Shown here: one piece after another, positions 38,099 through 48,503 of the stretch
Layout of the letters: every line of letters begins with the position of its first letter
Position numbering within the stretch: the first letter of the stretch is position 1
Assembly: GCA_021648145.1 (NCBI GenBank)
Contig: JAKITI010000011.1
Location: forward strand, 46,154-110,153
DNA from: Gammaproteobacteria bacterium
GTDB lineage: Bacteria > Pseudomonadota > Gammaproteobacteria > JAADGQ01
DNA length: 64,000 bases
Direction of reading: 5' to 3'
Translations under genes and position numbers: made by a program
The notes under the pieces: generated by a model
What the model was told of the DNA's origin: nothing
Seen by the model: the letters and a program-made list of their open reading frames with translations, nothing else
Databases searched by the model: none

Positions 38099-39483
38099 TT
38101 CATCTTATTCACAAAAAAATAAAAATTAACTTGGTTTTAATTCCACAACTCCTGCTTTTAACTTTAATTTTTTCTGGTTGTAGCACCATGGTACCTGCAC
38201 CCATTGCAACGGATGTTGAGCCGATTGTCACAAAAAAAATACAGCACTGGACAACAAATAATGGCGCACGAGTCTATTTCGTGCCCGCGCCAGAAATACC
38301 GATGCTGGATGTGAGTATCACATTTGATGGTGGCAGCGCACGTGACGGTGAGCAGGCAGGGCTTGCCTTGTTGACCAACGGTTTGCTTGATGATGGTGCC
38401 GGTACTTTGAGTACCGATCAAATTGCACAGCGTTTTGAAGGTGTAGGTGCTCAGTTTGGACTGGCTGCACATCGTGATATGGCGACCTTGACGCTGCGTA
38501 GTTTGAGCGATGTAGAGCTATTGCAGCCTGCGCTATCAATGGTGGCTCATCTGCTTCATACACCCACATTTCCACAAGAAGCATTTGAACGCGAACGCAA
38601 ACAGATGATGATTGCACTACGTGCGGGGGAGCAATCCCCCGCAGTACTTGCTGAAAAAGCATTTTATACCGCGATTTATGGTGACCATCCTTATGCCTCG
38701 CCCTCTTTGGGAACTCAGAAGAGTCTGGCCGCATTGACGCTGGATGATGTTCATCGGTTTCATGAAAAATATTATGTTGCACGTAATGCTGTAATTGCAA
38801 TAACGGGTGATGTGGATCGTAAGGCGGCTGAAAAAATAGCTGAAAACCTGATCTCTCCACTGCCTGCGGGGGAGGCTGCTGCGCCTCTTCCTCCCGTTAA
38901 AGCGTTGACGGAGTCAGTTGAAATCAAGATTGATTACCCTTCCAGTCAAACTCATATTCTTATAGGGCAACCTGGTATGCACCGTGGTGACCCTGATTAT
39001 TTTACACTGTATGTGGGTAATCACATTTTGGGTGGCAGTGGATTAACTTCTCGCATTAGTGAAGAGATTCGAGAGAAGCGCGGGCTCTCTTACAGTGCTT
39101 ACAGCTATTTCAGCCCAATGCGCCGTGATGGTCCTTTTATAATTGGGTTGCAAACACAAAATAGCCAAGCGGCAGAGGCGTTGCAAGTCGCGAAAAATAC
39201 GGTACGTGGTTTTGTGGCGAATGGCCCGACATCGGATGAACTTGTTGCTTCGAAGAAAAATATTATGGGTGGTTTCCCACTGCGTATTGCCAGTAACAGT
39301 AAAATTTCTGGGTATCTAGGTATGATCGGCTTTTACAATTTACCACTAGATTATCTTGATCAATTTAACCCTACTGTAAAAGGTGTCGCGCTGGATGATA
39401 TTAAAAAGGCATTCAAATTACGTATTAATCCAGATAAAATGGTTACGGTGATTGTTGGCGGAAACGCACTTGAAAGTGAGTAA
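38095..39483 (+). CDS. M16 family peptidase-like subunit, no zinc site
   Basis: 462 residues; lipobox F-S-G-C-S makes it a lipoprotein. Where the zinc motif would be it reads G-G-S-A-R-D-G-E-Q-A-G-L-A-L-L-T, with no HxxEH, so it is catalytically silent. The C-terminal R-I-S-E-E-I-R-E-K-R-G-L-S-Y-S-A-Y motif for substrate contact is kept. Expected partner of the upstream active peptidase. Confidence 0.9.
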   Translation: MIHLIHKKIKINLVLIPQLLLLTLIFSGCSTMVPAPIATDVEPIVTKKIQHWTTNNGARVYFVPAPEIPMLDVSITFDGGSARDGEQAGLALLTNGLLDDGAGTLSTDQIAQRFEGVGAQFGLAAHRDMATLTLRSLSDVELLQPALSMVAHLLHTPTFPQEAFERERKQMMIALRAGEQSPAVLAEKAFYTAIYGDHPYASPSLGTQKSLAALTLDDVHRFHEKYYVARNAVIAITGDVDRKAAEKIAENLISPLPAGEAAAPLPPVKALTESVEIKIDYPSSQTHILIGQPGMHRGDPDYFTLYVGNHILGGSGLTSRISEEIREKRGLSYSAYSYFSPMRRDGPFIIGLQTQNSQAAEALQVAKNTVRGFVANGPTSDELVASKKNIMGGFPLRIASNSKISGYLGMIGFYNLPLDYLDQFNPTVKGVALDDIKKAFKLRINPDKMVTVIVGGNALESE

Positions 39484-40048
39484 AGTCAGGAGTGTCAGTC
39501 GTAATCAACTTCGTATTATCGGTGGGCAGTGGCGGGGTCGGAAATTAGTATTCCCGGATGTGTATGGTTTGCGACCAACAACAGACCGTGTTCGGGAAAC
39601 ATTGTTTAACTGGTTAAACCCAGTGATTTGTGGCTCGCGTTGCCTGGATCTTTTTGCTGGCAGCGGTGCTTTGGGTCTGGAGGCATTATCACGAGGTGCT
39701 GCCCATGTCGTGATGGTGGATCGCCAGCCTTGTGTGATTGAACAACTTAAAAAACATGTCATACAGCTTGAGGCTCAAGGTGCATATTGTATTCAGGCGG
39801 ATGGTTTGAGTTTTCTGACTGAATCTAATGAGTCGTATAATATCGTTTTTCTTGATCCTCCATTTCAGGATGATTTATTAAAGGATTGTATTCAGATGTT
39901 ACAAAAAAAAAGCACCTTGGTGACAGGGGCACAGGTTTATATTGAACACGATAATAAAAAAATGTTGCCTGAAACTCCTTCAAACTGGCAGTTGAGTCGT
40001 AGCAAAAAAGCGGGTCAGGTCGGCTACCATCTTTTTAAGGTTTTGTGA
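39476..40048 (+). CDS. rsmD: 16S rRNA (guanine966-N2)-methyltransferase RsmD
   Basis: About 190 residues from the GTG at 39476, overlapping the M16 gene; earlier in-frame starts overlap further. Motifs: R-I-I-G-G-Q-W-R-G-R-K-L, R-P-T-T-D-R-V-R-E-T-L-F-N-W-L, L-D-L-F-A-G-S-G-A-L-G-L-E-A (SAM site) and the catalytic D-P-P-F. Followed by coaD, the usual order. Confidence 0.94.
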   Translation: MSKVRSVSRNQLRIIGGQWRGRKLVFPDVYGLRPTTDRVRETLFNWLNPVICGSRCLDLFAGSGALGLEALSRGAAHVVMVDRQPCVIEQLKKHVIQLEAQGAYCIQADGLSFLTESNESYNIVFLDPPFQDDLLKDCIQMLQKKSTLVTGAQVYIEHDNKKMLPETPSNWQLSRSKKAGQVGYHLFKVL

Positions 40049-40051
40049 TAA

Positions 40052-40822
<771 letters not shown>

Positions 40823-40828
40823 ATTTTT

Positions 40829-42574
40829 ATGAAAGCCGGGTTGTTTTTATTGTTGTTATTGGCGTTTATGCCACTGGCAGCTTCAGAGAAGCCGCCCTCA
40901 GCTGCTATTGCATCGGCACACCCACTGGCGACACAGGCAGGTTTTGAAGTTTTGAATGCTGGGGGCAATGCATTTGATGCCGCTGTAGCCATTACTGCTG
41001 CGCTTGCTGTTGTAGAGCCTTATGGTTCTGGATTAGGTGGCGGCGGTTTTTGGTTGCTACACCGTGCCAGTGATGGTTTTGAAACCATGCTTGATGGCCG
41101 TGAGCGTGCCCCACTGGCGGCTCACCGAGATATGTATCTGGACGAAAAGTCTCAGGTTATTAGAGAGCTTTCATTAAATGGGCCTCTGGCCGCCGCAATC
41201 CCTGGTGTGCCTGCCGCATTGGCACATCTGGCTGATAATTATGGTCAACTTCCTTTAAATCAAAGTTTATCTGCGGCCATTCAGTATGCTGAAGAAGGCG
41301 TTACTGTAGGTAACTCTTATCGTCGCATGGCTGGTTTTCGGTTGAATGCATTGCGAGATTCAGCGAGTGCCAGTGCGATATTTTTGCAAAATGGTAACGT
41401 GCCTGATGAATATTTGTCACAGCAAAAATCAGTATTTAAAAGAATACAGCGGGTTATTACCGAGTTTTTTCAGCAGGATGAAGAGCCATATGAACGTTTT
41501 ATACTGAAACAACCCGAGCTTGCAGAAACACTACGGACGATTGCGGGTCAAGGTAAAAAAGGTTTTTATCAAGGTGAAATCGGAAAAAAATTAGTCGATG
41601 GGGTTCGGCGAGCGGGCGGTATCTGGACGCTAGAAGATTTGAAAAAGTATCAGGTGGTCGAACGTAAGCCTGTGTATGGTTATTATCATGGCACAAAAAT
41701 AACCTCGGCAGCACCGCCCTCTTCAGGGGGAGTGGCTTTGATTACGATGCTGAATATTTTATCAGGTTATGATCTGAACTCACTGGAACCTGCACAGCAA
41801 AAACACCTTATTATTGAAGCAATGCGCCGTGCTTATCGTGATAGAGCACTTTATTTGGGTGACCCTGACTTTTTTGATGTGCCGTTAGAGCAGCTCATGA
41901 GTCAGCCATATGCGGCAGGTTTGCGTGCCTCGATTCATTCTGAAAAAGCCACTCCAAGTTTAATGTTGTCAGGCGGTTTAGACGAAAGCTCTGGCTTTCA
42001 TACCACACATTTTTCTGTATTAGATAAAGAGGGGAACCGAGTCTCTGCAACCTTAAGTATCAACTATCCTTTTGGAGCCGCATTTGTAGTGCCTGGTACC
42101 GGTGTGCTTCTGAATGATGAAATGGATGATTTTTCTGCTAAACCTGATGTGCCAAATGCTTATGGTCTGGTGGGTGGTGAAGCCAATGCAATTGCAGCAG
42201 GTAAGCGCCCTTTATCTAGCATGACACCAACATTTCTGGAAAATAAGGATGGGATTGCAATCTTGGGTACTCCGGGTGGTAGTCGGATTATCACCATGGT
42301 GCTGCTTGCTGCGCTTGATTTTATGGAGGGAAACCATCCTGAGTCATGGGTGAAACTTAAACGCTATCACCATCAATACCTTCCGGATGAAGTTCAGTAC
42401 GAAGTTGATGCACTTGATCAAAATTCACTCGAATCTTTAAAGTCGGCAGGGCATCATTTCAAGCCGCGAGATCGTACTTATGGAAATATGCAGGCCATAT
42501 TGTGGGATTTAAAGAGCAACCAAGTCAAAGCTGCCAGCGATCCGCGCGGTGAAGGGTTGGCGGAAGTACGCTAG
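40829..42574 (+). CDS. ggt: Gamma-glutamyltransferase
   Basis: 581 residues, signal peptide 1-19. A periplasmic self-cleaving Ntn hydrolase that acts on glutathione. The catalytic threonine is in S-G-F-H-T-T-H-F-S-V, about residue 391, where the precursor splits; P-L-S-S-M-T-P-T and G-T-P-G-G-S-R-I-I pocket motifs follow. Starts 6 bases after the ferredoxin gene. Its tail overlaps the convergent zinc-finger gene by 4 bases. Confidence 0.95.
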   Translation: MKAGLFLLLLLAFMPLAASEKPPSAAIASAHPLATQAGFEVLNAGGNAFDAAVAITAALAVVEPYGSGLGGGGFWLLHRASDGFETMLDGRERAPLAAHRDMYLDEKSQVIRELSLNGPLAAAIPGVPAALAHLADNYGQLPLNQSLSAAIQYAEEGVTVGNSYRRMAGFRLNALRDSASASAIFLQNGNVPDEYLSQQKSVFKRIQRVITEFFQQDEEPYERFILKQPELAETLRTIAGQGKKGFYQGEIGKKLVDGVRRAGGIWTLEDLKKYQVVERKPVYGYYHGTKITSAAPPSSGGVALITMLNILSGYDLNSLEPAQQKHLIIEAMRRAYRDRALYLGDPDFFDVPLEQLMSQPYAAGLRASIHSEKATPSLMLSGGLDESSGFHTTHFSVLDKEGNRVSATLSINYPFGAAFVVPGTGVLLNDEMDDFSAKPDVPNAYGLVGGEANAIAAGKRPLSSMTPTFLENKDGIAILGTPGGSRIITMVLLAALDFMEGNHPESWVKLKRYHHQYLPDEVQYEVDALDQNSLESLKSAGHHFKPRDRTYGNMQAILWDLKSNQVKAASDPRGEGLAEVR

Positions 42575-42777
42575 CTATTTTCTTGCTTGTCTGTTGCCTC
42601 TTTTTCAACAAGCACATACTCGTTACCGCAATAAGGACACTTTCCGGGTTTATCAGCGGTAACACCAATAAAGACACGAGGGTGCGAGTTCCAGTGAGTC
42701 ATATTGTCCATTGGGCACTGTATCGGTAAATCTTTTGTAGTAATTTCATAACGATTGTTTGTCTCTTTATTCGGCAT
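42571..42777 (-). CDS. CHCC zinc-finger protein
   Basis: 68 residues. C-P-M-D-N-M-T-H-W-N-S-H, then C-P-Y-C-G-N-E-Y, matches the zf-CHCC family that includes mitochondrial NDUFS6. The role in bacteria is unknown. Single gene converging on ggt; 168 bases separate it from the aquaporin gene with no feature seen. Confidence 0.85.
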   Translation of the reverse strand: MPNKETNNRYEITTKDLPIQCPMDNMTHWNSHPRVFIGVTADKPGKCPYCGNEYVLVEKEATDKQENS

Positions 42778-42945
42778 ACGGCTTGATCCTTAAGTTCTTG
42801 CTTTATGGCGTTGCTAAGTATATCACTTGCATGATTTAGGTCATATACGATTCGCGCCGTTCAAAATGCAATTTTTATGAAACAAACACTGGTGTTCAGA
42901 TTGAAATATTTTGGTGCGTTTAACGCAGCCTAACAAGCTCGCTCT

Positions 42946-43659
42946 TTATTGCGTTTCTTCGGTGTTTTTCTCAGTCTCAAACCATCGATAAACAATTCCA
43001 GCTAAAATAGCGCCGACAATAGGTGCAAGCCAAAAAAGCCATAATTGAGATACTGCCCAGTCTCCCTGGAATATTGCAACGCCAGTGCTTCTCGCTGGAT
43101 TAACTGATGTATTGCTAACGGGAATGCTTATAAGATGAATAAGAGTGAGGCCAAAACCGATAGCTATAGGAGCAAAACCTTGTGGAGCACGTTTATCTGT
43201 TGCACCTAAAATTATCATTAGAAACATAAATGTCATAACTACTTCAGTTACTAATACAGCGGTCATACTATACCCACCAGGAGAATGCTCTCCATAGCCA
43301 TTCGATGCAAAGCCAGCTGTTACATCAAAGCCTGCTTGTCCAGTAGCAATAACATATAATACTGCTGCTCCAGCAAGACCGCCTGCTATTTGCACAATGA
43401 TATAGGGACCAAGTTCAGCAGTTGAAAATCTTCCACTTGACCAAAGGCCAATTGAAACAGCAGGATTAAGGTGACATCCAGATATATGGCCAATGGCATA
43501 CGCCATAGTCAACACGGTAAGCCCGAAAGCGAATGAGACTCCCAATAAACCTATACCTACATCTGGAAATCCAGCCGCCAGAACAGCGCTACCGCACCCA
43601 CCTAGCACAAGCCAAAATGTACCAATAAATTCTGCACCTAGTTTTTTTGTTAATGGCAC
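42946..43659 (-). CDS. aqpZ: Aquaporin Z-like water channel
   Basis: 237 residues, six membrane helices and two half-helices with N-P-A motifs: H-L-N-P-A-V-S-I-G and N-P-A-R-S-T-G. The residues around them (G-H-I-S-G-C-H and V-N-P-A-R) fit a water-selective filter of the AqpZ kind. Divergent from the iron-uptake genes across a 237-base gap. Confidence 0.93.
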   Translation of the reverse strand: MPLTKKLGAEFIGTFWLVLGGCGSAVLAAGFPDVGIGLLGVSFAFGLTVLTMAYAIGHISGCHLNPAVSIGLWSSGRFSTAELGPYIIVQIAGGLAGAAVLYVIATGQAGFDVTAGFASNGYGEHSPGGYSMTAVLVTEVVMTFMFLMIILGATDKRAPQGFAPIAIGFGLTLIHLISIPVSNTSVNPARSTGVAIFQGDWAVSQLWLFWLAPIVGAILAGIVYRWFETEKNTEETQ

Positions 43660-43840
43660 TATCTTATTCTCCTTTACTTATGTAATCGAACTGAAAATTG
43701 ATCTTAATCTAATTGTCATTCATTAACTGCCAGTGATTCCTTCACATAGTACAGACCTCATCTGGGTGGATAACTATATTTTTCAACAGTGTATCAAAAA
43801 TTATGATTTTCAGCATTTTCTTTTCCTTGCGCCTTTTAAT

Positions 43841-43859
43841 AAGAATGATTATCATTAGC
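43841..43859 (+). promoter_or_regulatory. Fur box upstream of the iron-uptake genes
   Basis: A 19-base stretch centred on AATGATTATCATT matches 15 of 19 positions of the E. coli Fur consensus and lies 38 bases before the start at 43897. Iron repression of the two downstream genes is therefore likely. Confidence 0.8.
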
Positions 43860-43896
43860 GAAAATGTTTGTTGAATTCTATTTTAGGTGAGTGACT

Positions 43897-44898
43897 ATGC
43901 GCAATTTATTTTTAGCTATGTTGGTTTTATTCTCGGTTTTTTTAGGTAGTTATGTTCACAGCGAAGAGTTAGTGGTTTATTCAGGCCGTAGCGATAAGTT
44001 TGTAAAGCCAGTGACAAAGGCTTTCACCGAAAAAACAGGAATTAAAGTCGTTTTGTATAGTGCAAAGTCAACGGCGTTAGTGAATAAGTTACGAGTCGAA
44101 AAAGAGCGTACCTTAGCTGATCTTTTTTTAAGTAATGATGCCGGAAATTTACAGGTAGGGAGTGATTTTGGATTATTTCAGCCTGTTTCAAAACAGGTGG
44201 CTGAGGTGATTCCTGAAAATTTACGCGCGTCGGATAATAGCTGGGTTGGCTTGTCTGCACGTGCACGAGTGCTCGTGGTGAATACGAATGTTAAGGGTTT
44301 GGAGTTTGTGGATTCGGTCTTTGATCTTGCCGACCCCCGTCTCAAAAATCGCTTGGCGATCACCAATAGCACAAATGGAAGTTTTATTGCAGGTACAACA
44401 GTTTATATGGATGAGTTGGGAAAAGAAAAAGTAGCAAGCTGGCTGAAAGGTATTAAGGCGAATGCGGGTGATGGTGTGTTTAATAAGCATAGTAAAGTGG
44501 TTAAAGCGGTCGCCTCTGGGAAACGAGACGTAGGGTTGGTGAATCATTATTATATTTATCGTCATTTAGTGAAACATCCCGATGCTCCGATTCGCATTGT
44601 TATTCCTGATCAGGGTGAAAGTGACATTGGAGTTGCGTGGAATGTCGCGGGTGTTGCGATCAGTAAATTTACTGATCAGAAGGCGATGGCTGAAAAATTT
44701 GTTGAATTTCTGGTTTCCGAGGAAGGTCAGAAATTGTTTGCCGAGGTGAATATGGAGTATCCAGCGCGTATTGGTGTGCCCGCTGCGGCTGCAATACCTG
44801 CTTTAAGTCAACAGAAAATAGCAGATGTTCCTATGTCTGAACTGGGTAAACAGCGTAATGCAACGATTGATTTGATTGAAGAGGTGGGAATGTACTGA
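43897..44898 (+). CDS. Fe(III) ABC transporter substrate-binding protein
   Basis: 333 residues from ATG 43897, which follows AGGTGA; a GTG two codons earlier is possible. Signal peptide 1-23, then L-V-V-Y-S-G-R-S-D-K-F-V-K-P, typical of FbpA/FutA-type ferric-binding proteins; tyrosines near the C-terminal lobe (V-N-H-Y-Y-I-Y-R-H) are probable iron ligands. Fur box upstream. The permease gene follows after a short gap. Confidence 0.92.
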   Translation: MRNLFLAMLVLFSVFLGSYVHSEELVVYSGRSDKFVKPVTKAFTEKTGIKVVLYSAKSTALVNKLRVEKERTLADLFLSNDAGNLQVGSDFGLFQPVSKQVAEVIPENLRASDNSWVGLSARARVLVVNTNVKGLEFVDSVFDLADPRLKNRLAITNSTNGSFIAGTTVYMDELGKEKVASWLKGIKANAGDGVFNKHSKVVKAVASGKRDVGLVNHYYIYRHLVKHPDAPIRIVIPDQGESDIGVAWNVAGVAISKFTDQKAMAEKFVEFLVSEEGQKLFAEVNMEYPARIGVPAAAAIPALSQQKIADVPMSELGKQRNATIDLIEEVGMY

Positions 44899-44908
44899 AT
44901 CAATCGAA

Positions 44909-46486
44909 ATGGTATCGTTTCTGATGAAAAGAGGTGGAGCTCAAGGGGCTCTTGTCGGGGTGATTGTTTTTATTGCGATCATCCCTTTGTTGTTTGTGCT
45001 CTATAACAGCGCGTTGTTGTCACTGGATCAGTGGCGTGGGCTTTGGAGTCAGCGCCTACCCCAATTGTTGTGGAATACATTTAGCCTTGCAATATTGGTT
45101 GCCGTGGGCTGTTTTTTGTTGGGTGTATCATCCGCATGGTTGATTGCCCGTCGCCAATTTACGGGGCGTACGCTGGCGATTTGGCTGATGGTATTGCCAT
45201 TGGCAATACCGACTTATGTGTTTGCTCACATCTATACCTCATTGCTGGAAAATGATGGCTGGCTGGGGCGTTTATGGTTGTATCTGTCAGGTGGGTCGAC
45301 GGTTCCTGATCTGTATAACGTTTGGGGTGTGGCTCTTATTCTGTCATTGGCAGGATTTTCTTATGTATTTTTACTGGTTCGCAGCGCGTTGATGCATTCG
45401 AACCAGAGTCTGGAAGAGGTGGCTCGTCTTCAGGGTGCAGGTTCACGCGGGGTATTCTTTAGGGTGACATTACCCTTGTTGAGACCTGCTGTAGCTGCGA
45501 GTTTGGCATTAGTTGTACTGCATGTGTTGTCTGATTTTGGGGCTGTGAGCATGTTGCGCTACCAGACATTTACATTGAGCATTTACTTGCAAATGAGTGG
45601 GCGTTTTGATTATCAGGCCGCCGCAGGTTTGAGTTTTGTTCTGGTGTTGATGAGCGTTAGTTTCCTTGTTCTGGAACGCTTTTTTCGTCATCGCCAACGT
45701 TACTATTCGAATAGCCAAAGTCGTTTGGTTCAAGCGAGGCAAGCGAGTCGTGCTGAGCTTTTTATGATCTGGGCCTGGTTGGGGTTGATTTCACTGTTTT
45801 CATTTGTTTTGCCTCTGCTCTGGATGATGGTTTGGAGTTGGGATGCCTGGTTTCAGGGCGTGGTTGATTCAGTATTTTGGGGTTACGTATGGAATTCAAT
45901 AATTATTGCACTTATTGCGGCATCGGTCGCAGTGATAATGAGTTTGCCTGTGGGTCTCTATCATGCACGTCGACAAACAGTTTTAAGCCACACTTTTTTG
46001 CAGCTTTCCAGTGTTGGCTTTGCTCTTCCAGGCCCTGTTATTGCTTTAGGAGTGATGGTTTTTGCATTAGCTTTTATGCCCTTTCTTTATGGCAGCCTGG
46101 CGCTTTTAATTTTAGCTGTCGTGATTCGTTTTTTACCTTTGGCTGTGCAAGCTCAGGAATCTGCAATGCAACAAATTACGCCATCTGTTGAACAGGCAGG
46201 GCGTATTTTAGGAGCGGGATATTGGGAAAATTTATGGCGAGTGACATTGCCAATGATTCGAGGCGGAATGGTGACCGCATGGGTTCTGGTTTTCATTGAT
46301 ACTTTAAAAGAGTTGCCAGCAACCTTACTGTTGCGCCCTGTGGGTTTTGATACGTTGCCGGTGCGTATCTGGATAGAGTCGAGTGAAGAGATGCTGGAGT
46401 TGGCAGCACCTGCAGCATTGATGTTGGTGGTGGCTACATTTCCAGCATTATGGATATTGATGCGCAGTGAAGTGAAAAAAAATTAA
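44909..46486 (+). CDS. Fe(III) ABC transporter permease, FbpB type
   Basis: About 525 residues with around 12 membrane helices in two homologous halves, each with an EAA loop (E-E-V-A-R-L-Q-G-A-G; Q-A-G-R-I-L-G-A-G-Y). ATG 44909 is used; a further M lies at 44924. The expected ATPase gene (fbpC) is not next; the RNase P RNA gene follows directly. The ATPase must come from elsewhere. Confidence 0.92.
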   Translation: MVSFLMKRGGAQGALVGVIVFIAIIPLLFVLYNSALLSLDQWRGLWSQRLPQLLWNTFSLAILVAVGCFLLGVSSAWLIARRQFTGRTLAIWLMVLPLAIPTYVFAHIYTSLLENDGWLGRLWLYLSGGSTVPDLYNVWGVALILSLAGFSYVFLLVRSALMHSNQSLEEVARLQGAGSRGVFFRVTLPLLRPAVAASLALVVLHVLSDFGAVSMLRYQTFTLSIYLQMSGRFDYQAAAGLSFVLVLMSVSFLVLERFFRHRQRYYSNSQSRLVQARQASRAELFMIWAWLGLISLFSFVLPLLWMMVWSWDAWFQGVVDSVFWGYVWNSIIIALIAASVAVIMSLPVGLYHARRQTVLSHTFLQLSSVGFALPGPVIALGVMVFALAFMPFLYGSLALLILAVVIRFLPLAVQAQESAMQQITPSVEQAGRILGAGYWENLWRVTLPMIRGGMVTAWVLVFIDTLKELPATLLLRPVGFDTLPVRIWIESSEEMLELAAPAALMLVVATFPALWILMRSEVKKN

Positions 46487-46530
46487 AATTTCACTTGTTT
46501 TTTGTGTGCTGAGTTTGTATCTTCCACCTC

Positions 46531-46903
46531 GGAAGTTGGTTGAGCAGTCGCTGTTTTAATATTATTTCGATAATAATTAAGGTGGAGGAAAGTCCGGGCT
46601 CCATAGAACAGAGTGCCAGGTAACGCCTGGGCGGTGTGAGCCGACGGAAAGTGCAGCAGAAAAAATACCGCCGATGATCCATGTTTTATGGAAACAGGTA
46701 AGGTTGAAATGGTGCGGTAAGAGCGCACCGCGCCGGTGGTAACATTCGGTGGCAAGGTAAACCCCACTCGGAGCAAGACCAAATAGGGGGACTATGGTGT
46801 GGTTCGCACTGTCCTCGGGTAGGTTGCTTGAGGTGCATGGTGACATGTTTCCCAGATGAATGGCTGTTTTTAACAGAACCCGGCTTATAGACCAACTTCC
46901 ACC
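46531..46903 (+). ncRNA. rnpB: RNase P RNA, class A
   Basis: About 373 bases. The 5' end G-G-A-A-G-T-T-G-G-T pairs with A-C-C-A-A-C-T-T-C-C at the 3' end. Core elements seen: GGAGGAAAGTCCGGGCTCC (46583-46601), TAACGCCTGGG, CCGCCGATG, GGTAAGGTTGAAA, AAGAGCGCACCG, GGCAAGGTAAACCCC, and A-A-C-C-C-G-G-C-T-T-A-T-A close to the end. These positions and order match gammaproteobacterial RNase P RNA, which trims tRNA 5' ends. Exact ends are uncertain by a few bases. Minus-strand frames here are chance. Confidence 0.95.
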
Positions 46904-47361
46904 AAATTCAAAAAAACACTCATCACCAATAAAGCTGGTCATGCAGCTTTTGAGCTCACTATGCACGCCGATATCTTGTGTTTTTTTTTGCGTCCAACTG
47001 CTTTTTCTAGTTCAACCTAAAGCCGACCTGCTGTGGTGATAGCAAAACTCAGCCATTGTTTACTATTCACTGTAAATAGTTGTTGTCCTCCTCCCAGCTT
47101 CAATAGTATCTGAACGTTTTGTTTTATCTTTAGCATTACTTTTGTGAAAAACAAGTTGTTGTGTAACGAAATGTTCACACTATTTTGTTGGTGTTTATTG
47201 AATACTTTGTTGAATTTTAAAGAAATATTATAATTTCTGTGATTGGGCCTGCATTATGCATTGGTATTTCAAGTGTACGAATGAGTGCAAACAGTAGTTC
47301 CTCGCTATGCTGTTTTAAACAGTGTAGCGGTTTGAGTTTTCAATCCGGAGGAGGGGTCGAT
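46904..47361. other. Gene-free stretch between rnpB and the idr-like operon
   Basis: 458 bases. A 7-base-pair hairpin (AAAGCTG at 46931-46937 with its complement at 46944-46950) lies soon after rnpB but lacks a good T-tract. The remainder is AT-rich and contains the candidate promoter at 47207-47234. I see no further RNA or coding signal; the in-frame start at 47239 of the next gene has no ribosome site. Confidence 0.6.
47207..47234 (+). promoter_or_regulatory. Candidate promoter of the idr-like operon
   Basis: A TTGTTG -35 box (47207-47212), a 16-base spacer and a perfect TATAAT (47229-47234). It would give a 5' leader of about 120 bases before the first start at 47362. No activator site could be picked out. 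Confidence 0.55.
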
Positions 47362-48489
47362 ATGACCGATAGGGTGATTCAAAAGCAGCGTTCCAAGCTG
47401 CTCTATTTTATAACGGTGGCAGTGGGGTTAGGGGTTGCTTTGAGTGTGAGTGCTGCAAGCGTACCTGATATAGGCCCACTACCGAAGGTAAAAATTGATA
47501 AAGCAAAGGCGGAGCTGGGTAAACGACTATTTTTTGACAAACGGCTTTCAGGGGATGCAGCAATCTCTTGTGCCACATGCCATGATCCCAAGCATGGTTT
47601 TTCTCATCCAGATGCGCTTTCTCCTGGATATCCCGGCAATAAACATTTCCGTAATTCGCCGACCATGATCAATACAGTTCATAAAACAGTATGGAATCAT
47701 GATGGCCGTATCGGTACCAATCTTAATGATGTGACTCGTGGAATGATCACCGAAGATTATATTATGAATATGGATATGCGCATCATGCAGGAGCGGCTCA
47801 AGCAGGACCCCGTTTATGTGAAGATGTTTAAAGATGCGGGATATGGTGAACCATCCAATGGTTCTACTCGCAAAGCCATTCCTGAATATCTGAAAACACT
47901 CACTTCTCGCAATGCTCCTTTTGATAGTGGAAAGATGTCGTCATCAGCTAAAAAAGGGATGAAGCTGTTTAAAGGCAAGGCGGGCTGTATACAGTGCCAT
48001 AACGGAGCCAACTTTACTGATAACAAGGGTCATAACACAGGCGTACCAGAAAATTATGATGTGTTTATGGATACAGGCCGTCATCAGGCATTCATTGCTT
48101 ATGCCAGTTTTATGGGTGTATCGAACTATATGAACCTGAAGCGTGACCCTGGAGCTTATGTGCAGACACATACGGCAGATGGTTCTGATATGGGTAAATT
48201 CATCACACCAACATTGCGTGAGCTGAAACATACCCCACCTTACATGCACAATGGCATGATCAAAACTCTGAAAGAGGTGGTGGCGTTCTATAACGGTGGT
48301 GGTGGCCCAGATAGTCATAAAGATCTGTTAGTCAAGCCGCTTGGTCTTTCCAGTAAAGAGCAAGGTGATCTGGTGGCGTTTCTTGAATCTCTGTCGGGTG
48401 ATGCACTCATGGGAAGCGAATTCGTATGGGCTACAGCCTATCCGAAGGAGTACGAAGTGATCGCCGATTGGAACAACGTTCGTAATTAA
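47362..48489 (+). CDS. Di-haem cytochrome c peroxidase/MauG-type protein, IdrP-like (first)
   Basis: 375 residues from ATG 47362, which has a GGAGGAGGGG site just upstream. Signal peptide 1-32. Two haem sites, C70-A-T-C-H74 and C209-I-Q-C-H213, with L-F-F-D-K-R-L-S-G-D and L-K-H-T-P-P-Y-M-H-N-G typical of the CcpA/MauG family. Di-haem peroxidases reduce H2O2. The combination with a second such gene, a Rieske and an AioA-like enzyme in one operon is the iodate reductase set, where these proteins are thought to remove peroxide. Which one is IdrP1 or IdrP2 is not resolved. Confidence 0.85.
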   Translation: MTDRVIQKQRSKLLYFITVAVGLGVALSVSAASVPDIGPLPKVKIDKAKAELGKRLFFDKRLSGDAAISCATCHDPKHGFSHPDALSPGYPGNKHFRNSPTMINTVHKTVWNHDGRIGTNLNDVTRGMITEDYIMNMDMRIMQERLKQDPVYVKMFKDAGYGEPSNGSTRKAIPEYLKTLTSRNAPFDSGKMSSSAKKGMKLFKGKAGCIQCHNGANFTDNKGHNTGVPENYDVFMDTGRHQAFIAYASFMGVSNYMNLKRDPGAYVQTHTADGSDMGKFITPTLRELKHTPPYMHNGMIKTLKEVVAFYNGGGGPDSHKDLLVKPLGLSSKEQGDLVAFLESLSGDALMGSEFVWATAYPKEYEVIADWNNVRN

Positions 48490-48503
48490 TTGAGGAGGCA
48501 GAG

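Noticed and set aside
38095..39483. A second active M16 peptidase
   Set aside because: The HxxEH zinc motif is missing at the equivalent position, so it is called as a non-catalytic partner.
46483..46966. Overlapping minus-strand reading frames of up to 129 codons
   Set aside because: They lie across the RNase P RNA gene, whose conserved core and end pairing explain the sequence; none resembles a known protein.
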